A stretch of 64,000 nucleotides of DNA from Arcobacter sp. (GTDB taxonomy: Bacteria > Campylobacterota > Campylobacteria > Campylobacterales > Arcobacteraceae): assembly GCA_003252105.1 (NCBI GenBank), contig QKDL01000071.1:21035-85034 (forward strand), read 5' to 3'. Of this stretch, positions 31,636 to 42,470 are shown piece by piece. The notes below the pieces were generated by a model. The model was not told the DNA's origin. It did not search any database and saw nothing but the letters and a program-made list of their open reading frames with translations. Each line of letters opens with the position of its first letter. Position 1 is the stretch's first letter. The position numbers were made by a program, and so were the translations under genes.

Positions 31636-32850
31636 TTAAGCTTTTTTGAACTCTGGATAACACTCTAATCCTGTCTCATGAATGTCAAGACCAGTAATTT
31701 CAGTCTCTTCATCAACTCTTAATCCCATAACAAGGTCTAAAATTTTCCATACTATGAAAGAACTTATGAAAACAAATGCTCCAATTACAACAATACCTTT
31801 TAATTGTGCTAAGATTGTAACATCTGGATTAAAGATACCTACAGCTAATGTTCCCCAGATACCTGCAACTAAGTGAACAGATAAAGCACCAACAGGATCA
31901 TCAATTCTTAACTTATCAAAGAAAGGAACAGCGAATACAACTAATGCACCACCAACGATACCTTCAATAAATGCAACCATCATTCCTAAGTCTGGACCAG
32001 CTGTACAAGATACAAGACCAGCTAAAGCACCATTTAATACCATTGTTAAATCAACTTTTTTGTATAAAAGTTGAGTTAAAATAGCAGCCATAATAGCACC
32101 TGCACAAGCAGCCATATTTGTATCAGCAACAACTAATGCAACACCATCAATATCAGCTTTTGAACCTAATGCTAATTGAGAACCACCATTGAATCCAAAC
32201 CATCCCATCCATAAAATGAATGTACCAAGAGTTGCTAATGTTAAGTTTGAACCAGGGATTGGCTTAACTTTACCATCTTTTGTATATTTACCTTTTCTAG
32301 CTCCAAGGATAAGTACACCAGCTAATGCAGCCCATCCACCAACAGAGTGAACAATAGTTGAACCAGCAAAGTCAGAGAAACCAGCGATTACTCCACCTAA
32401 CTCAGTTCCACCCCAAGTCCAGTGACCTTGAATTGGATAAATAATACCACTTAATACTACAACGAAGATTAAGAATGGCCATAATTTCATTCTTTCTGCA
32501 ATTGAACCAGAGATTACAGATGCAGCAGTTGCAACGAATACAACTTGAAAGAAGAAGTCAGCTGCAGCTGGATAAGAAGCATCAGCAGCAGTTTCCATAC
32601 TAATAGTTGAGAAACTTCCAATAAATGAAGACCCCTCACCATACATTACATTGTACCCGATAAAGTAGTACATCATACAAGAGATTGCAAATAAAGCAAT
32701 GTTTTTTGTTAAAACCGTAGCATTATTTTTTGATCTCGTAAGACCAGACTCAAGCATTGCAAAACCTGCAGCCATCCACATTACTAGAACACCCATTATT
32801 ACAAATAGGAATCCGTCAAGAACATATTTTACATCAGCAAAATTTTCCAT
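31636..32850 (-). CDS. amtB: ammonium transporter (second copy)
   Basis: AMLESGLTRSKN, HSVGGWAAL, WMGWFGFNGGS, DDPVGALSVHLVAGIWGTLAVG. Confidence 0.95.
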   Translation of the reverse strand: MENFADVKYVLDGFLFVIMGVLVMWMAAGFAMLESGLTRSKNNATVLTKNIALFAISCMMYYFIGYNVMYGEGSSFIGSFSTISMETAADASYPAAADFFFQVVFVATAASVISGSIAERMKLWPFLIFVVVLSGIIYPIQGHWTWGGTELGGVIAGFSDFAGSTIVHSVGGWAALAGVLILGARKGKYTKDGKVKPIPGSNLTLATLGTFILWMGWFGFNGGSQLALGSKADIDGVALVVADTNMAACAGAIMAAILTQLLYKKVDLTMVLNGALAGLVSCTAGPDLGMMVAFIEGIVGGALVVFAVPFFDKLRIDDPVGALSVHLVAGIWGTLAVGIFNPDVTILAQLKGIVVIGAFVFISSFIVWKILDLVMGLRVDEETEITGLDIHETGLECYPEFKKA

Positions 32851-33131
32851 ATTTTTCCTTTACTAAAATGTTATGTTGGAATTTTATCAGATTTAAAAAG
32901 TAAATATTCATTGATACTGTATATTATTTATACACATATTTAACTAATTTAAATCCAATATGAGCAATAGTTACCATAATACGGATACTTTCTAGTTTTT
33001 TACAAGATCTTAGATTTTATTAATATTTTAACATTAAATGTACATATTTTTATTTTTTAAATAATTGTATAATATCTATACATAAAATTTAAACAACTGT
33101 ATGATATAATAATCATAATTAGGAGAATAAT

Positions 33132-33995
33132 ATGAAAGAGTATTTAGAAGCTTATTTTCAAAATCAAGATAAAATAGAAGATTTTATTCAAGAAAGTTTA
33201 TTAAACTTAGGGGAAATAAAAAAACTAAGAGAAAATTATTTTAAAGATGTTTTCGATATATTTCCATCTTTAGAATTAGTATATATTATAAACAAAGACA
33301 CAAAGCTTCAGATTTCTCCAAATTTTTACAGAAATAATGTAGATGCAAGTGCACAAAATAAAACTAGAGAGTATTTAATCTCTAAACTACATTTCAAAGA
33401 GAATTCTAAAGCTGCATTTAGTTCACCTTATATTAGTAATGCAACAAGAAATAACTGTATTACTGTATCAATAAAAGAAGGTAACTACATAATATTTTTT
33501 GATTTTAAAATTGAAACACTTTTAGAAAGATTACATCTAATTGAGTTAAATAAACCATTTCATACATTAACAAAAGCATTTTATACTATAGCAGGTTATG
33601 CAATGTTTTTATTATCAGTATTTATAGTATTTTATTCAATATATGATTTTGTTCACTCATTTGTAATAAAAGGGATATTTGACTTAGACACAATCTTTAA
33701 GCCTATTATTGCACTAACCTTAGGTGTCGCAATATTTGACTTGGCAAAAACAATTTTAGAACAAGAAGTTTATTTTAAAAGTTATTCTAAAACAGCTAAA
33801 GTTGAAACTAAAATGGTAACAAAGTTTCTGATTTCAATCATTATTGCACTTTCTATTGAAGGACTAATGGTTGTATTTAAAATAGCAATTCATGATTATG
33901 ATAAAATGATAAATGCCTTATACCTGATTACTGGTATCTCATTGATTCTTATAGCTTTATCAATTTTTATCTATCTAACCAAAAAAGAAAAATAA
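33132..33995 (+). CDS. membrane protein with PDC-like N-terminal sensor segment
   Basis: LELVYIINKDTKLQISPNFYRN...REYLISKLHFKENSKAAFSSPYIS...; C-terminal TM helices. Confidence 0.6.
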   Translation: MKEYLEAYFQNQDKIEDFIQESLLNLGEIKKLRENYFKDVFDIFPSLELVYIINKDTKLQISPNFYRNNVDASAQNKTREYLISKLHFKENSKAAFSSPYISNATRNNCITVSIKEGNYIIFFDFKIETLLERLHLIELNKPFHTLTKAFYTIAGYAMFLLSVFIVFYSIYDFVHSFVIKGIFDLDTIFKPIIALTLGVAIFDLAKTILEQEVYFKSYSKTAKVETKMVTKFLISIIIALSIEGLMVVFKIAIHDYDKMINALYLITGISLILIALSIFIYLTKKEK

Positions 33996-34021
33996 ATATA
34001 GTATAATAAAGAAGGTATCAA

Positions 34022-34780
34022 ATGGAAGAATATATAGCAATTTCAAAAAATTCAAAAGAGATATTAAATTCGGCTCACTTACTTCAAAGTGTACAAGTCA
34101 ATGCACTGATTTCGGGAGAACCTGGAGTTGGTAAAAAATCATTGGCTCAATATATCGTACCGAAAGCTCCTGTTTTCAAAGCAAAAAATCTACAACAAGA
34201 TATAAGTGATGGGATAATAAATCTTCAAAATTGTTCTATTATTATTGATAAAATAGAAAATATTACTAATGTAGATTTGCTTACAACTTGGATAAACGAA
34301 AACAATATAAGAGTGATTGCAACAACATTAAAAGAGGATTTAAATGTTAAGTTAGCAGAGATATTCTCTATTACTATAGAACTCCCTCCATTAAGAGATA
34401 GGGAAGAGGATGTAAAAGCATTAACTGAAAAATTCTCAAAAGAAGCAAGTGATACACTTGATTTAGATAGGATAGTTCCCTCTAAACTAATGATAAATAT
34501 CTCAAATAATGCCCATAGCCTAAGAAAATCTATATATTTTTCATACCTTTTTGAAACAATTGGTGAAGATGAAATTTTAATGTTTATGGAAAACTATATG
34601 TTTGCCAATATGCAAGGGGAAAACTCATATAAAGATTTTTTATATCTTCTTGAAGTTCCTTTATTAAAAGCTGCAGCAAAAAAATATAAATCACAAGTTC
34701 AAATGGCAAAACATTTAGGATTAAACAGAATCACTCTTCGAAAAAAATTAGATATTCATAAGGATTTATTGAATGAGTGA
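34022..34780 (+). CDS. degenerate sigma-54-activator-like AAA protein with Fis-type HTH
   Basis: GEPGVGKKSLAQYI (Walker A), IRVIATTLKEDL, IELPPLRDREEDVKAL; C-term KSQVQMAKHLGLNRITLRKKL. No GAFTGA. Confidence 0.75.
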   Translation: MEEYIAISKNSKEILNSAHLLQSVQVNALISGEPGVGKKSLAQYIVPKAPVFKAKNLQQDISDGIINLQNCSIIIDKIENITNVDLLTTWINENNIRVIATTLKEDLNVKLAEIFSITIELPPLRDREEDVKALTEKFSKEASDTLDLDRIVPSKLMINISNNAHSLRKSIYFSYLFETIGEDEILMFMENYMFANMQGENSYKDFLYLLEVPLLKAAAKKYKSQVQMAKHLGLNRITLRKKLDIHKDLLNE

Positions 34781-37304
34781 AATAAATATCCTCGTTGAGG
34801 ATTTGATTTCAAATAATGCAAAAGATTTTGAAATTTCAAAAGTTTTTAAAAAATATTTTAAAGACTATCTAGCTTCTATAGACACTACAGTAGAAACAAC
34901 TGGCGGAAAAGACTTCTTTGTAAAACATACAAAAGAGACTGATAAATTTATTGTATTACTTTATAAATATATGCTAAGAAAACATTTTGGCGATTATCAA
35001 CCAATGAGCACTTCTGTACCAATAACACTAATAGCACTTGGAAGTTATGGTAGAGAGCAACTTTGTATCTATTCAGATGTAGATTTGATGATTTTATATG
35101 AAGATACAAGAGGTTATAACCTAAAAGAGATAATGGAAGAATTAATTACTCTTGCATGGGATTGTGGTTTGAAACTTGGTTCTAGAGTACATGAATTAAA
35201 AGAGGTTGAAAAAGCTGTAAAAGAAGATATAACTATCAAAAGTTCAATTTTGGAATCACGTATGATTTATGGCTCAAAACATCTTTGGTATGGATATCAA
35301 AATGTTTTAAGAAGAATAAGAAAAACAAACCAAAAAGAGTTTGTATTAGAAAAACTTGAAGAACATAAACAAAGACTTTTAAAATATCCACTTAAAATGG
35401 AACCAAATATCAAAGATGGTTATGGTGGTATGAGAGAAGCTAATATGATATTTTGGATGGCTACAGTTATATATGGAGTATCAGATATTAGACAACTTTC
35501 AGAAAAAGAGTTTAGTGAAGAGGAATACAAAAAATATCGAACTGCTTTAGAATATATTTTTCAAGTAAGAAGTGCTTTACATAATATTGCAAAAAAAAAG
35601 CTAGATGTTGTAAATTTTGATGTATTGCCAGAGCTTAGTTCAAAACTTGGTTTTGAACATAAACCAAGGATGACAAAAGAGCGTCAATGTATGGCTAAGA
35701 TTCTAGAGTCTTTACATAGAGTACACTTTTTTTCAACTATTATGGTAAAAAAATTTACAAGACAAATTATTACAAATAAAGAACATCCTTTGGAAGTTAA
35801 AAAATATAGATACAAAAAAAATCTATATATCATTGAGGATAAACTTTTTAGTTCATTTTATAACAAACCAAAAAAACTTATAGAGTTACTTGAAGAATTA
35901 ATCGAATTACCAAATGAAGTACAACATTTTGATAGATCATATATAAATTATGCAAGTCAATCAATCCTACCTAGTAAACTAACAAAAGATATAAAAAAAG
36001 TGATTAAAGCACTTCTTTTTAAAGAAAATTTATATCCAATAATCAAACTCATTTATAATGCAAGATTATTTCAATCAGTTATTCCTATTGCAAAAAAGAT
36101 TGTAAATCAACCTCAATTTGATGGATATCATCAACATCCTGTTGATGTTCATTCAATTAAAACATTAAAAAAACTCCAAGAGATACATGACCCATATGTA
36201 AAAGAGATATATGAATCTTTAGAAGAGAAAGAAAGAGCTTTAGTAAGACTTGTTTGTCTTTTTCATGATGTAGGAAAAGGTAGAGTAAATGATCATCATC
36301 TCTCAGGGGAAAAACTTTTTAAAAATCTTACTACATCTTTAGATTTTGAACACAATGATATTCAACTAGGAGCTTTACTTGTAAGATATCACAATATGAT
36401 GAGTAAAGTTGCTTCAAATGAAGATATCTACTCAGAAAAAATAATTCTAAGTTTTACAGCTTTATTAAAATCTGAGCTTGCTTTAAAAATGTTATATGTA
36501 GTGACATATGCTGATATCTCAGCAGTAGGTGAAACAGTATATAAAAGTTCTACAGCATCATTGTTAAGACAACTTTATTTACAAGCACTTCCTGCCTTTG
36601 AAAATAAAAACTTATTAAATGAAAACTCTCGAAGAATTGCTAAAATGGACACAATTAAAAAAAGCAAACAATATAAAGAGTTGTCAAATATTATGAAGAA
36701 AAAAATCCAATATATATCTTCAAATCAAATCTTTTTACAAAAAAAAGCAAAAGATATCTTGGATATTGCAATAAAAGCAAATGAGATTTCAACTTATGAT
36801 TATGAAATAAAAAATGCTCCTACTTTGATTATCAGAATTATTAGAAAACAACCTTTAAATCTAGGTTTTCTTTTAGGTAAGTTAGAGTTTTTAAATATTT
36901 CTACAATGAATATTTTTAAACTTTACGATGAAAAAAAATTCTTTGAAATAAAATTTTCTGAAGCTGTAGATGAAGAGGATTTATTATATATTTCACAAAT
37001 TATTGAAAACTCTTTTGATATGGATAAAAAAATTAATCTAAAAAAACCTATTATATTAAAAGAAAATGTAGGAATTGATTGTAACCATACAACATATCTT
37101 GCAGCTATGCAAGTTACAGCAAAAGACCAAAAAGGACTTTTTGCATATATTGCAAAAGTTTTTGATGACTTTAGTATTGAAATAGAAAGTGCCAAAGTTG
37201 GTTCAATAAAAGGGATGGCAAAAGATTTATTCTTGATTGAAAAAAATGGAAGATTTTGTAGTAAACAAGATGAGATTTTAAACTCTCTTTGTACAGATGA
37301 GTAA
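34773..37304 (+). CDS. glnD: [protein-PII] uridylyltransferase
   Basis: LIALGSYGREQLCIYSDVDLMILYE nucleotidyltransferase; MEPNIKDGYGGMREA; HD motif LVCLFHDVGKGRVNDHHLSG; C-terminal ACT-like segment. Confidence 0.9.
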   Translation: MSEINILVEDLISNNAKDFEISKVFKKYFKDYLASIDTTVETTGGKDFFVKHTKETDKFIVLLYKYMLRKHFGDYQPMSTSVPITLIALGSYGREQLCIYSDVDLMILYEDTRGYNLKEIMEELITLAWDCGLKLGSRVHELKEVEKAVKEDITIKSSILESRMIYGSKHLWYGYQNVLRRIRKTNQKEFVLEKLEEHKQRLLKYPLKMEPNIKDGYGGMREANMIFWMATVIYGVSDIRQLSEKEFSEEEYKKYRTALEYIFQVRSALHNIAKKKLDVVNFDVLPELSSKLGFEHKPRMTKERQCMAKILESLHRVHFFSTIMVKKFTRQIITNKEHPLEVKKYRYKKNLYIIEDKLFSSFYNKPKKLIELLEELIELPNEVQHFDRSYINYASQSILPSKLTKDIKKVIKALLFKENLYPIIKLIYNARLFQSVIPIAKKIVNQPQFDGYHQHPVDVHSIKTLKKLQEIHDPYVKEIYESLEEKERALVRLVCLFHDVGKGRVNDHHLSGEKLFKNLTTSLDFEHNDIQLGALLVRYHNMMSKVASNEDIYSEKIILSFTALLKSELALKMLYVVTYADISAVGETVYKSSTASLLRQLYLQALPAFENKNLLNENSRRIAKMDTIKKSKQYKELSNIMKKKIQYISSNQIFLQKKAKDILDIAIKANEISTYDYEIKNAPTLIIRIIRKQPLNLGFLLGKLEFLNISTMNIFKLYDEKKFFEIKFSEAVDEEDLLYISQIIENSFDMDKKINLKKPIILKENVGIDCNHTTYLAAMQVTAKDQKGLFAYIAKVFDDFSIEIESAKVGSIKGMAKDLFLIEKNGRFCSKQDEILNSLCTDE

Positions 37305-37314
37305 AACTCATCTG

Positions 37315-40300
37315 TTACTCTAAAGCTAAACTTTTAGCTTTTGCAAAATCTTTTTTCCCACTTCCAAGTTTTGGAATCTCTTCTACAATTTTATAAATAC
37401 TTGGAACCATAAGATTGCTATCAAAACTCTCTTTTATTTTTATTTTTAACTCTTCAAGTTCTTCAAAACTAATATGTGAAATTAGTAAAACAATCTTCTC
37501 TCCCTTTTTATCATCAGATATTGAAGTAGCCAAAAACTCAATCTCATCATTTGAAATTAACTTTTCAATCTTTTGTTCAATTGCCCCAAGACTTATCATC
37601 TCTCCACCAAGTTTTGCAAATCTTGAAAATCTATCAACAATTGTTAAAAAACCATCTTCATCAACTCTTCCCTTATCTCCTGTAATATAATAAGTTTCCC
37701 CATCTAAATCTATTAAAACCTCTTTTGTTTTAACCTCATCTTTTAAATAACCTTTCATAACTTGTACACCACAAACTAATATCATACCCTCTTGATTTGT
37801 TGGAAGCTCTTCAAAAGTTTGAGGATCAACAATTTTGAATTTTGTTCCAGGTATTGGCATACCAACCGTACCTATTTTTCCACCTATTTGAACTGCTCCA
37901 TCAGGAGCTTTAACTGTGGGAAGATTACAAGAAGCAACAGGAGTTGTCTCTGTAACTCCATAACCTTCTAAAATTTCTTTTTCAAATTTTTCGTTAAACT
38001 CTTCTCTAACTTTTGCTGATAATTTTTCAGCTCCAGCTACAACCAGCCTTAAAGATTCAAACATCTCTTTTTTTACTTTTGCATTTTTAGTATAAAGTCT
38101 AAAAAATGTAGAAGTTCCTAACATAATAGTTGCTTTATATTTTTCAACCAATTTACCAATCGCATATCCATCTGTAGGATCTGGATGAGAAACACATCTA
38201 ATCCCTTCAATTAAAGGTAAGAATAAAGTAACTACTGTACCAAAAGCATGGAAAAATGGTAAAGAACCTACAAATATATCTTCATCATTTACATTTATTA
38301 TTGCAGCTATTTGTTGGCAATTTCCAATAATATTTTTATGAGTTAACTCAATACCTTTTGGTACTCCCTCACTTCCACTACTAAACATAATAACGGCTGT
38401 AGAATTTTTGTCTTGTTTATTTATATGGATTTTTTTTAGAATAAAACTTGGTAAAGCTATAACACTTAAAAGCGTTACTAAACCTTTTGGTTTGCTAACT
38501 TCTTGTTTTAAATCCTCCACATATAATACTTCACATAAAGATAAAACTCCATCTATATCTATACCTTTTTCTTTTAACTTATCAATAAATTTTTTTGAAG
38601 CTATTATTGTTTCTATCTCTGCTTTTTCGACACTTCCTTTAAGTGATTCAATTGAAGCAGTAAAATTTAGATTTACAACAGTTTTTCCTAACATTAAAAC
38701 AGAATTATTAAAAAATGCTCCCCCTGCACTAGAAGGAAATAACAATCCTATATTTTGACCTTTTAGTTTAGACTTTAATATATTTTTAAAAATAATTGAA
38801 GCTGTTAAAAACTTATATCCAGATAACTCCACACCAGTAGTATCAGCAAATATCAAACTATTTTTTATCTGTTTTAATCTATCAAAAATAAGTTCAGGAA
38901 TTGTTGCAAGATTTTCAGTATGAGTTCTCCATGATATAGTTGACAAAGTTTTAACAGCTTTTTTTATTGATACTGCTGTTGCCTCTTCTTTTTTCATAGG
39001 CTTAGAAAATGAAACTGTTACACAATTGGTTCTTTTACTTCTTTTATATCTTTTATTTGCTCTACTAAACATAGATTCCCATAAACCTCTAATATAAAAA
39101 GCAATCACAGGTACATCTGTTTTTGTTTGTTGTAAAATCAATTCGAAGCCTCTTTTAAACTCCCCTAAATGACCATTTCTTGTAATACTTCCTTCAGGAA
39201 AAAGTACCACAACATTTCCCTCATCAAGCTCTTTTGCTATAATTTTAATAGTTTGTTTACTAGAAACATTTGATATAGGAATTGCTTTAAAAAGTTTTAA
39301 AATCCAGTTTAAATACCATTTTTCATATATAGGTTTATGCATTACAAATTTGATTTGTCTTGGACTACTCATCAATACAACAGCCCAATCTATCCATGAT
39401 ACATGATTTCCAAGAAGTAATACACCACCACTTGATGGAATATTTTTTATCCCTTCAACCTCCAAATCATATTTTAATCCAACTATACACTTCATAAAAA
39501 GTAAAATCAAAGATTGTGGTAATTCGTAAATAGTATATACCATCCCAACTATAGTTATAAATAGAATTAAATAGATAGTATTTAATGGATCAAGATTGTT
39601 CAAAGATACAAAAGTTGTGATACTAAGCATTAAAAACATAGCTAAAGAGTGAAACCAATTGTTCCCTGCTAAAATAGTCCCTAATGTTTTTTTCTTTGCA
39701 TTAAATTGTATTAATGCATTTAGAGGAACAACAAAAAGCCCACCAAAAATACCAAAAACTAAAAAAGTCAACCCTAAAAATAAAGCACTCGTCATTTGTG
39801 TTGAAAGATATATCATAACTGCCATACCAATTGCAGCAAAAGGGATAGTTCCAACCTCAATATAGTGTTTTGAAAGTTTTGAATAAATTATTGAACCAAT
39901 TGCTATACCAATACCTGAAGCAGCAATTACACCATTTATTACAAATACGTCAGTTATATTTAAATATTGCTTCGCAAAAGATGGAAATACAGCCATTAAA
40001 CCTTGTGATACACCCCAAAATACAGATAAACCAATCACCGATAAAAAGATAATATTATTTGCATAAATTGTTTGAATATTTTTCTTTAATAATTTTCCTT
40101 TTAATAACTCTTTTTTATCAAGCTCTAAACTATCGTTTCTTTTATATGTAGTTTTTAATTTTTTTAATATAAATAAAGATACAAGCATCTCTAAAAAAGC
40201 AACTGGTACAATATAAAAAGTTAAAGGTAAAATTGCATCTAGTAATTGTTCTTTGGTATTTAATAATTCTAAATTATTTGTATTATAAAAAGATTCAAAT

Positions 40301-40788
40301 ACAAAAGAACCACTTGCAATAGAGAATAAAATAGCTATTATAGAAACTGCTTGTAAACTTGAGTTCCCTTTTGCTAAATTGTTTTTGCCCCAAATATCCA
40401 TAATAATTCCAAATTTTGCTGGCGAATATATAGCACTTTGAACAGCAAGAAGCACAAGATTTGCCATAGCTAAATAGAAATTTCCACTAAGATATGAAAA
40501 TACCATTAACATAGATAAAGTAAAAGATGAGATTGCACCATATATCAAAATATCTTTTTTGTTATATTTATCTGATAAATAACCACTTAAAGTAAATAAA
40601 AGTAAAAAAGGAATTAATATCAAAGCATTTATTATAGATATCCAAACCACTTGTTCACTTCCATCAAACACTTTAAAAGCTATGTTTTGTAAAAGAACTT
40701 TATGGGCAACATCAACGATAACATTACAAAATACAACAAATAAAAATGAAATCTTTATTATCAATATATTTTCTCTTAAACTATTCAT
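37315..40788 (-). CDS. aas: fused LplT-like MFS - PlsC acyltransferase - AMP-dependent acyl-ACP synthetase
   Basis: MFS N-term; GNHVSWIDW and FPEGSITRNGHLGEFKRGF acyltransferase motifs; FSSGSEGVPKGIELTHKN and GYGVTETTPV adenylate-forming motifs. ATG at 40788 overlaps upstream TGA. Confidence 0.9.
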   Translation of the reverse strand: MNSLRENILIIKISFLFVVFCNVIVDVAHKVLLQNIAFKVFDGSEQVVWISIINALILIPFLLLFTLSGYLSDKYNKKDILIYGAISSFTLSMLMVFSYLSGNFYLAMANLVLLAVQSAIYSPAKFGIIMDIWGKNNLAKGNSSLQAVSIIAILFSIASGSFVFESFYNTNNLELLNTKEQLLDAILPLTFYIVPVAFLEMLVSLFILKKLKTTYKRNDSLELDKKELLKGKLLKKNIQTIYANNIIFLSVIGLSVFWGVSQGLMAVFPSFAKQYLNITDVFVINGVIAASGIGIAIGSIIYSKLSKHYIEVGTIPFAAIGMAVMIYLSTQMTSALFLGLTFLVFGIFGGLFVVPLNALIQFNAKKKTLGTILAGNNWFHSLAMFLMLSITTFVSLNNLDPLNTIYLILFITIVGMVYTIYELPQSLILLFMKCIVGLKYDLEVEGIKNIPSSGGVLLLGNHVSWIDWAVVLMSSPRQIKFVMHKPIYEKWYLNWILKLFKAIPISNVSSKQTIKIIAKELDEGNVVVLFPEGSITRNGHLGEFKRGFELILQQTKTDVPVIAFYIRGLWESMFSRANKRYKRSKRTNCVTVSFSKPMKKEEATAVSIKKAVKTLSTISWRTHTENLATIPELIFDRLKQIKNSLIFADTTGVELSGYKFLTASIIFKNILKSKLKGQNIGLLFPSSAGGAFFNNSVLMLGKTVVNLNFTASIESLKGSVEKAEIETIIASKKFIDKLKEKGIDIDGVLSLCEVLYVEDLKQEVSKPKGLVTLLSVIALPSFILKKIHINKQDKNSTAVIMFSSGSEGVPKGIELTHKNIIGNCQQIAAIINVNDEDIFVGSLPFFHAFGTVVTLFLPLIEGIRCVSHPDPTDGYAIGKLVEKYKATIMLGTSTFFRLYTKNAKVKKEMFESLRLVVAGAEKLSAKVREEFNEKFEKEILEGYGVTETTPVASCNLPTVKAPDGAVQIGGKIGTVGMPIPGTKFKIVDPQTFEELPTNQEGMILVCGVQVMKGYLKDEVKTKEVLIDLDGETYYITGDKGRVDEDGFLTIVDRFSRFAKLGGEMISLGAIEQKIEKLISNDEIEFLATSISDDKKGEKIVLLISHISFEELEELKIKIKESFDSNLMVPSIYKIVEEIPKLGSGKKDFAKAKSLALE

Positions 40789-41789
40789 GAGATATCCTTT
40801 ATAAGCTTTTGCCAATTAGTATATATACAAGAGTTCTCATCAAAATATTGATTAAAAAACTCAACATTTCTATCAAGTGGATTTTCTATTTTTTCCAACT
40901 CTCTTCTTTTTTTCAAACCTAAAGAGTGATGGGAAAAAAGAATAGAAAAAGGAACAGGAAAATCTGTACCGAACAACAGTTTATCATGAATTTGAGATTG
41001 ATTTTTTGCCAAATCCTCAATCACCTTTGCTCTTATATTTATAATCATTGCAGATAAATCTGCATATACATTTTCATGATTTTGTAAATACTCTATAGTT
41101 TTAAAATAATCCTCTCCAAATTTTGAAGTTTTAAAAGAGAAGTTATTTAAAAGTTTTTTGGGTCGTTTTTCCATAATAGAATTAACTCCAAAATGAGCCA
41201 ATACAACTTTACAGCCAACTTCAATGGCACTATTTGCAACTTCAATTTTTTCATACAGACTGTTTGATTCAACAGCATGTTCACTTCCTGTGTGGATAAT
41301 GATAGGTAAATCATAAGATTTAATCTTTTCAAAATATGGTATATATCTATCTTCATTTATATCTATATCCCAATAATTTTGTAAAAATTTTGCCCCTTTA
41401 AAACCTTTTTGAACATATTCATCAATTAAATCCAAAGCATCTTCTCTATTTGGATTTATTGAGAAAAAAGGGATAACCTCATTTGGGTATTTTTCATACT
41501 CTTTAAAAACATCCTCATTTGATGAACAAACTGTTTTATCCCTTGAAAGCTCTTTTCCATTTTTATCAATTTTTGCATCAACTGGTAAAATTACAGATTT
41601 TTTAACATATTTAGAAGTTTGTATATTGTTTATATAAGCCTCAACAAAAGCCTCATATTTTCTATCTAAAATCTCTTTTTTATCAACTCCTAATTTTTTT
41701 GCGAAAAATGAAATTGCAACTTTGTCATAAAGTCTTGAAAACTCAACATTTGGATTTAATAAATGTGTATGAAAATCTATAGTTTCCAT
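40785..41789 (-). CDS. amidohydrolase-family (TIM barrel) protein
   Basis: METIDFHTHLLNPN (HxH), PIIIHTGSEH, VVLAHFGVN, LLFGTDFPVPFS. Confidence 0.8.
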   Translation of the reverse strand: METIDFHTHLLNPNVEFSRLYDKVAISFFAKKLGVDKKEILDRKYEAFVEAYINNIQTSKYVKKSVILPVDAKIDKNGKELSRDKTVCSSNEDVFKEYEKYPNEVIPFFSINPNREDALDLIDEYVQKGFKGAKFLQNYWDIDINEDRYIPYFEKIKSYDLPIIIHTGSEHAVESNSLYEKIEVANSAIEVGCKVVLAHFGVNSIMEKRPKKLLNNFSFKTSKFGEDYFKTIEYLQNHENVYADLSAMIINIRAKVIEDLAKNQSQIHDKLLFGTDFPVPFSILFSHHSLGLKKRRELEKIENPLDRNVEFFNQYFDENSCIYTNWQKLIKDIS

Positions 41790-41791
41790 TA

Positions 41792-42427
41792 TTAGTCCTT
41801 TTTAAACTCTATAATTGTATGTCTATTAAAAATATATGGTTTAAAAGAATTCAAAATATCCAAAACCAAAACCTCTGGTAAATATCCAGTATCTTCTAAA
41901 ACTTTTGTACTTAATTCTCTTTCTAATAATGCAAGTTTTTTACTTGTAGTTACATATTCATTTATAAGTTTTGTAGAGATATCGTATTTTCTAAGTTCCT
42001 CATATGTTCTCAAAACTTCAATCTCTGTTTTAAAATAAATCTCTTTTTCATCTAATAAATCTAAACTAATAGCCTCTTTTAATAACTCTTGATCTAAATC
42101 TTTTTTTGAAATTGGATTTTTTATCTCACTCGAAAGCATCATAATAGATTGTAAAATCAATTCTGCTCTATCATCAAAATTAATTTTATAATAATCAAAT
42201 AACTCTTTAATATAATCAATTGAAAAATTTAGATTATCTTTGAAATAGATAATTAGATTTAAAACAGTGATTGTAATCTCTGGATAATACTTCATATTTT
42301 TTGAAGTATTTACAGTATTTGGAAGTAAGCCTTTTTTATGATAAAAGGCGATTGTATGATTGCTAAGGTCAACTTGCTCTACAAGTTCACTCATCTTATA
42401 ATAATTTTTTTCATCTATAATTTTCAT
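41792..42427 (-). CDS. MerR-family transcriptional regulator
   Basis: N-term YYKMSELVEQVDLSNHTIAFYHKKGLLPNTVNTSKNMKYYPE MerR-type wHTH. Confidence 0.75.
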   Translation of the reverse strand: MKIIDEKNYYKMSELVEQVDLSNHTIAFYHKKGLLPNTVNTSKNMKYYPEITITVLNLIIYFKDNLNFSIDYIKELFDYYKINFDDRAELILQSIMMLSSEIKNPISKKDLDQELLKEAISLDLLDEKEIYFKTEIEVLRTYEELRKYDISTKLINEYVTTSKKLALLERELSTKVLEDTGYLPEVLVLDILNSFKPYIFNRHTIIEFKKD

Positions 42428-42441
42428 AATATACTCCTAAG

Positions 42442-42464
42442 AGTAAAGAGTTAAACTCTTTACT
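42442..42464. promoter_or_regulatory. palindromic operator O1 upstream of MerR-family gene
   Basis: AGTAAAGAGTT-A-AACTCTTTACT, perfect 11-bp arms. Confidence 0.7.
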
Positions 42465-42470
42465 TTTGGA

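Noticed and set aside
38408-38758. Plus-strand ORF antisense to aas, and similar small antisense ORFs (e.g. 30306-30674, 24152-24451, 48445-48804)
   Set aside because: They lie opposite well-recognised genes and have low-complexity Ser/Phe/Lys composition typical of antisense to AT-rich genes.
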